From DASXRU01 sp039933315 (GTDB lineage: Bacteria; Acidobacteriota; Blastocatellia; Pyrinomonadales; Pyrinomonadaceae): DNA of 31,449 nucleotides. Position 1 is the stretch's first letter. Every line of letters begins with the position of its first letter. Position numbers and translations under genes: made by a program. Location of the stretch: contig JBDTOI010000029.1 of the NCBI GenBank assembly GCA_039933315.1, forward strand, positions 1 through 31,449, read 5' to 3'. Shown here one piece after another: positions 28,458 to 31,449 of the stretch. A model generated the notes under the pieces. It worked only from the letters and a program-made list of their open reading frames with translations. It ran no database searches and had not been told where the DNA came from.

Positions 28458-29318
28458 TCAATACTCGTAGAAGCCGCGGCCCGTTTTTCTACCCAGCCAA
28501 CCCGCATCAACGTACCGTTTCAACAAAGGACACGCTCGATATTTCGGATCACCGAAGCCCTCATGCAAAACGTTCATGATCGCCAGGCAAACATCCAGAC
28601 CAATAAAGTCGGCCAGCGTCAAAGGCCCCATCGGATGATTCATTCCCATTGTCATGATCCCGTCTATGCTCTCCCGCGTCGCCACCCCTTCATGAAGCGC
28701 GAATATGGCTTCATTAATCATCGGCATCAACACGCGATTGGAGACAAAGCCAGGAGAGTCCTGACATTCCAGCGGCGTTTTTCCCAGCTTCTCAGTCAGT
28801 TCAACTACCTTCGCATGGGTTTCATCCGAAGTCGCTATACCACGAATGATCTCGACCAACTTCATGACCGGCACCGGATTCATGAAATGCATACCGATGA
28901 CCTTTTCCGGCCGGCGCGTGGCGGCTCCAAGTTTCGTTATCGAAATTGAAGAAGTGTTGGTCGCCAGAATAGCTGCGGGCTGAGTGATCTCGTCCAGTAA
29001 CTTAAAGAGTTCCGTCTTGACTCTTAAGTCCTCCGTAACGGCTTCAACGACCAGGAATGCGTCTTTTAGCGAAGCAGGATCTGTCGCAGTTTGAATGCGC
29101 CCGATGACTGCCAGCTTTTCTTCCGGTGGCAGCCGTCCCTTATCGACGTCACGCTGGAGGCTTTTATCGATGGCGCTCATGCCGCGATCCAGAAATTCGT
29201 CCGTCACATCGCGCAGTACGACCTGAAATCCCGCGCGCGCAGCCACCTGGGCGATGCCATTGCCCATTGTGCCTGCCCCGACTACGCCGATGACTTCGCT
29301 CAAATCCGTGCGCTCCAA
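28458..29318 (-). CDS. 3-hydroxyacyl-CoA (3-hydroxybutyryl-CoA) dehydrogenase
   Basis: A 286-residue NAD(P)-dependent dehydrogenase that interconverts 3-hydroxyacyl-CoA and acetoacetyl-type CoA esters. The Rossmann motif VVGAGTMGNGIA (12-23), NTSSISITKLG, GMHFMNPVPVMKLVEII with the catalytic His, DSPGFVSNRVLMPMINEA and NHPMGPLTLADFIGLD are intact. Length matches stand-alone Hbd/PaaH-type enzymes. The start is TTG, because no ATG precedes the Rossmann motif; only a weak GAG lies upstream. It starts 9 nt after the stop of the membrane-protein gene, so the three genes from the thiolase on are one operon. Confidence 0.94.
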   Translation of the reverse strand: MERTDLSEVIGVVGAGTMGNGIAQVAARAGFQVVLRDVTDEFLDRGMSAIDKSLQRDVDKGRLPPEEKLAVIGRIQTATDPASLKDAFLVVEAVTEDLRVKTELFKLLDEITQPAAILATNTSSISITKLGAATRRPEKVIGMHFMNPVPVMKLVEIIRGIATSDETHAKVVELTEKLGKTPLECQDSPGFVSNRVLMPMINEAIFALHEGVATRESIDGIMTMGMNHPMGPLTLADFIGLDVCLAIMNVLHEGFGDPKYRACPLLKRYVDAGWLGRKTGRGFYEY

Positions 29319-29327
29319 ACTCAGGGC

Positions 29328-29843
29328 TCAACGCCAATCAGGCGGCTGGGCCGGAGGAATGTATTCAACCTTTTTTTCGCTCTCTTTTTTGGAGGTCCAG
29401 GTGGATGGCGGTTGCGATCCGTGCAACGCATCACGCATCTGACCAACCTGCCATGAGAATTCATTTGGTGAATACAACTGCCGGCCCTTCTCGCCAAACA
29501 AGAACCAGAAGGTATAAACCCCGAGCGCAGTCCCCATCGGGATGCTGATCAAAGCCAGCGCCGCAGAGATCGCCCCCGCAACCTTGCTCCATGACTTTCG
29601 CTTCAGGAATCCGTACCCGGCAACCAGCGGCGGTATCGTCAAGATTAGTGTAAAGCCGGCAATAATTAGCGCCAGCACGCCGAAGAAAGCGAATGGCGGC
29701 GCATCACCTCGTGAGGCCGAGAATGGCATCGTCATCCCCACAATGAGGAACACAAAAACCACGAAGATCAAACTGACCAGATGCATTCCCCCGTAAACGA
29801 GATGCATAATTCCCAATATCTTGCTGTGCTCTTCGGGTTGCAT
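29328..29843 (-). CDS. Small integral membrane protein of unknown function
   Basis: A 171-residue protein with about three to four membrane helices: roughly 18-37 (GMHLVSLIFVVFVFLIVGM), 52-80 and 88-112. A polar C-terminal tail follows (QVGQMRDALHGS, then Lys/Glu/Pro-rich). An N-terminal EEHSKILGIMHLVYGGMHL motif is striking. A good SD (AGGGGAAAG) precedes the ATG. It is sandwiched between thiolase (10 bp) and dehydrogenase (9 bp). No enzyme signature is visible and I do not recognise a named family. Confidence 0.85.
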   Translation of the reverse strand: MQPEEHSKILGIMHLVYGGMHLVSLIFVVFVFLIVGMTMPFSASRGDAPPFAFFGVLALIIAGFTLILTIPPLVAGYGFLKRKSWSKVAGAISAALALISIPMGTALGVYTFWFLFGEKGRQLYSPNEFSWQVGQMRDALHGSQPPSTWTSKKESEKKVEYIPPAQPPDWR

Positions 29844-29853
29844 GGACTTTCCC

Positions 29854-31044
29854 CTACCTTTCGACGGCCATTGCCACGGCGTTGCCGCCGCCGAGGCACA
29901 GGGCCACCAATCCTCGATGAGCGTCCCGACGTTTCATTTCATAAAGCATTGTCGTGAGCAAGCGCGAGCCCGACTGGCCAATCGCGTGTCCCAGGGCTAC
30001 CGCTCCGCCATTTACGTTCACTCGATCGGGATCAAGTTTGAGCTCCCGGATTATTGCCACTGCCTGAACCGCGAAGGCTTCGTTGAGCTCGATCAGGTCG
30101 ACTTCGTCCAGGCTCCATCCCGCTTTCTTTATGACGCGCTGGATCGCTTCCACCGGCGCCATCATCACCAGTTCCGGCTGAATGCCTGAAGTCGCCTGGG
30201 CCACAATGCGCGCCATCGGTTCGACTCCCAGCGCGCCGGCGATTTCCCGGGAAGTAACCACCAGCGCCGAAGCACCGTCATTGACGCCCGGCGCATTGCC
30301 CGCTGTTACAGTTCCGCCTTCCTGCTTGAATGCAGGCTTGAGTTTGCCCAGCGCCTCGATTGACGTGTCTTCACGCACTGTCTCATCGGTATCTAATACG
30401 AGAGGCGCGCCCTTCTTCTGCGGGATTTCTATCGACAGTATCTCGTCCTTAAACTTTCCGGCCTTTGTGGCAGCGGCTGCTTTTCGATGGGAGTTAAGCG
30501 CGTATTCATCCTGCTCGGCGCGCGTGACATGATAGCGCTCTGCTACGACCTCGCCAGTGTTCCCCATATGGTAATTCTCAAAAGCGCACCACAGCCCGTC
30601 ATTGATCATGGCGTCCACGAGTACACCATTGCCCAGGCGATAACCCTCGCGCGCCTTTGGGATCAGGTACGGCGCATTCGTCATCGACTCCATACCGCCG
30701 GCCACCACGATCTCCGCGTCACCCAACTGCACTGACTGGGCCGCCATCATCACGGCCTTCAGACCGGATCCGCAGACCTTATTAATTGTCACTGCGGAGA
30801 CTCCGAAAGGGATGTCGCCGCGCAGCGCAGCCTGGCGCGCAGGATTTTGGCCCAGACCGGCCTGGATAACGCAGCCCATGATCACTTCGTCAACCTCTTC
30901 CGGCTCAACGCCGGCGCGCTTCACACTCTCGCGCACCACCATCGCGCCCAGATCGGTAGCCGAGAAGCCCTTTAGACTTCCCTGAAACTTTCCCACCGGC
31001 GTGCGCACCGCGCTGATGATTACTGCTTCCTTCGTTTCTGACAT
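29854..31044 (-). CDS. Acetyl-CoA C-acetyltransferase (thiolase)
   Basis: A 396-residue thiolase. The nucleophile Cys91 lies in INKVCGSGLKAVMMA, His353 in GGAVALGHAIGQSG and the second acid/base Cys383 in ALCLGGGNAVAMAVE. AGGMESMTNAPYL and ELNEAFAVQA are conserved blocks. It most resembles biosynthetic acetoacetyl-CoA thiolases (AtoB/PhaA/ThlA), but thiolase subtypes cannot be told apart here with certainty. Together with the dehydrogenase two genes on it makes 3-hydroxybutyryl-CoA from acetyl-CoA or the reverse. It is first in its operon, about 80 nt after a candidate promoter. Confidence 0.95.
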   Translation of the reverse strand: MSETKEAVIISAVRTPVGKFQGSLKGFSATDLGAMVVRESVKRAGVEPEEVDEVIMGCVIQAGLGQNPARQAALRGDIPFGVSAVTINKVCGSGLKAVMMAAQSVQLGDAEIVVAGGMESMTNAPYLIPKAREGYRLGNGVLVDAMINDGLWCAFENYHMGNTGEVVAERYHVTRAEQDEYALNSHRKAAAATKAGKFKDEILSIEIPQKKGAPLVLDTDETVREDTSIEALGKLKPAFKQEGGTVTAGNAPGVNDGASALVVTSREIAGALGVEPMARIVAQATSGIQPELVMMAPVEAIQRVIKKAGWSLDEVDLIELNEAFAVQAVAIIRELKLDPDRVNVNGGAVALGHAIGQSGSRLLTTMLYEMKRRDAHRGLVALCLGGGNAVAMAVER

Positions 31045-31129
31045 TTCAAACTCTTGAAGGCGCTACTCCGGCGCCCGAAATCCCTCCGGCTAATTATTAT
31101 TAACTGCGCACTTTATTGGCTCAGCTTCA

Positions 31130-31158
31130 ACTATTTACCATTAAAAGTATCGTGTCAA
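31130..31158 (-). promoter_or_regulatory. Candidate sigma-70 promoter of the thiolase operon
   Basis: A perfect TTGACA is followed after exactly 17 bp by AATAGT (4 of 6 to TATAAT) on the minus strand. The predicted leader is about 80 nt. It lies just outside the large heptamer array. Confidence 0.6.
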
Positions 31159-31167
31159 GCGAGGCCT

Positions 31168-31348
31168 GATCAGAGGTCGGAGGTCAGAGGTCGGAGGTCA
31201 GCAGTCAGAGGTTGGGAGTGCGAGGTCGGAGGTTCGGAAGGCAGGGGTTGGTTGAAGGCACAAACCTTTTCATCGATGATTTCTGCACGGGTTTCTGATC
31301 TTTGATTTCCCAGCTCTGACCTCTGACCTCCGACTTCCGACCTCTGAT
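31168..31348. repeat. Heptamer-phased inverted arrays in the divergent spacer
   Basis: Ten units of GGTCAGA type run without phase slip at 31168-31237 (GATCAGA, GGTCGGA, GGTCAGA, GGTCGGA, GGTCAGC, AGTCAGA and so on). Five complementary units of CTCTGAC type lie at 31314-31348. A unique centre of about 76 bp separates them. They occupy about half of the 357-bp spacer between thiolase and nucleotidyltransferase genes; the rest holds the thiolase promoter and the start region of the plus-strand gene. Confidence 0.93.
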
Positions 31349-31401
31349 CTGTTAGACTCGCCGCCGTAAATCAAATTATTCGCCATCATGGAAGACAAAG
31401 C

Positions 31402-31449
31402 ATGCAGGCATTGATACTCGCCGGAGGCAAGGGCACTCGCCTTCGTCCG
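31402..31449 (+). CDS. Start of a sugar nucleotidyltransferase (NDP-sugar pyrophosphorylase), truncated
   Basis: The last 16 codons read MQALILAGGKGTRLRP. The GGxGTRLRP loop is the nucleotide-binding signature of sugar-1-phosphate nucleotidyltransferases such as mannose-1-phosphate guanylyltransferase or glucose-1-phosphate thymidylyltransferase. GGAAG lies about 7 nt before the ATG. Substrate cannot be told from this fragment. An ATG 15 nt upstream opens a frame that stops after eight codons and is not the start. Confidence 0.85.
   Translation, partial: MQALILAGGKGTRLRP

Overview
The window looks like chromosomal DNA of a soil-type acidobacterium, perhaps of the Blastocatellia. This placement is an inference from three things: an N-terminal fragment of the DUF7948/SBBP-repeat type that is abundant in that phylum, the gene order, and the dense palindromic repeats in the spacers. 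GC is moderately high and most genes lie on the minus strand. I see no rRNA, tRNA, CRISPR, phage or transposase gene.

Layout, left to right. (1) 1-288: start of a secreted SBBP-type protein that runs off the window. (2) 714-6495, minus strand: a four-gene signalling operon, transcribed as PocR/GAF/GGDEF cyclase, then NTPase-like/RsbW-like kinase fusion, then STAS protein, then GAF/HD-GYP phosphodiesterase. It joins a c-di-GMP writer and eraser to a partner-switching pair. (3) 6746-13316, minus: a complete oligopeptide ABC importer, oppA-B-C-D-F, whose OppF carries a two-helix hydrophobic insertion inside its ATPase domain. (4) 13426-15087, minus: coaE and folD. (5) 15316-19257, plus: a TPR lytic transglycosylase, a CusF-like/SCO copper lipoprotein, and a histone-H1-like protein built of hexapeptide repeats. 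(6) 19443-28186, minus: zinc-ribbon protein, yceD, rpmF, plsX, fabH, fabD, acpP, fabF, etfB, etfA and a coiled-coil protein. The fatty-acid set has no fabG. In front of yceD is a consensus sigma-70 promoter with a palindrome in its spacer. (7) 28458-31044, minus: thiolase, a small membrane protein and 3-hydroxyacyl-CoA dehydrogenase, with a good promoter. (8) 31402-end, plus: first 16 codons of a sugar nucleotidyltransferase.

The most unusual feature cuts across all these regions. Many spacers hold short repeats kept in strict 7-bp phase, each with its own heptamer consensus, and most are folded into complementary arms. A second class has a period of about 10 bp, and a third consists of GC-rich or modular palindromes. 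Several sit inside apparent operons, abut start codons that lack a Shine-Dalgarno sequence, or run through the stop codon of the upstream gene. The other main leads are the OppF membrane insertion, the degenerate NTPase/RsbW fusion between c-di-GMP enzymes, and the operator-like palindrome at the fatty-acid operon promoter.
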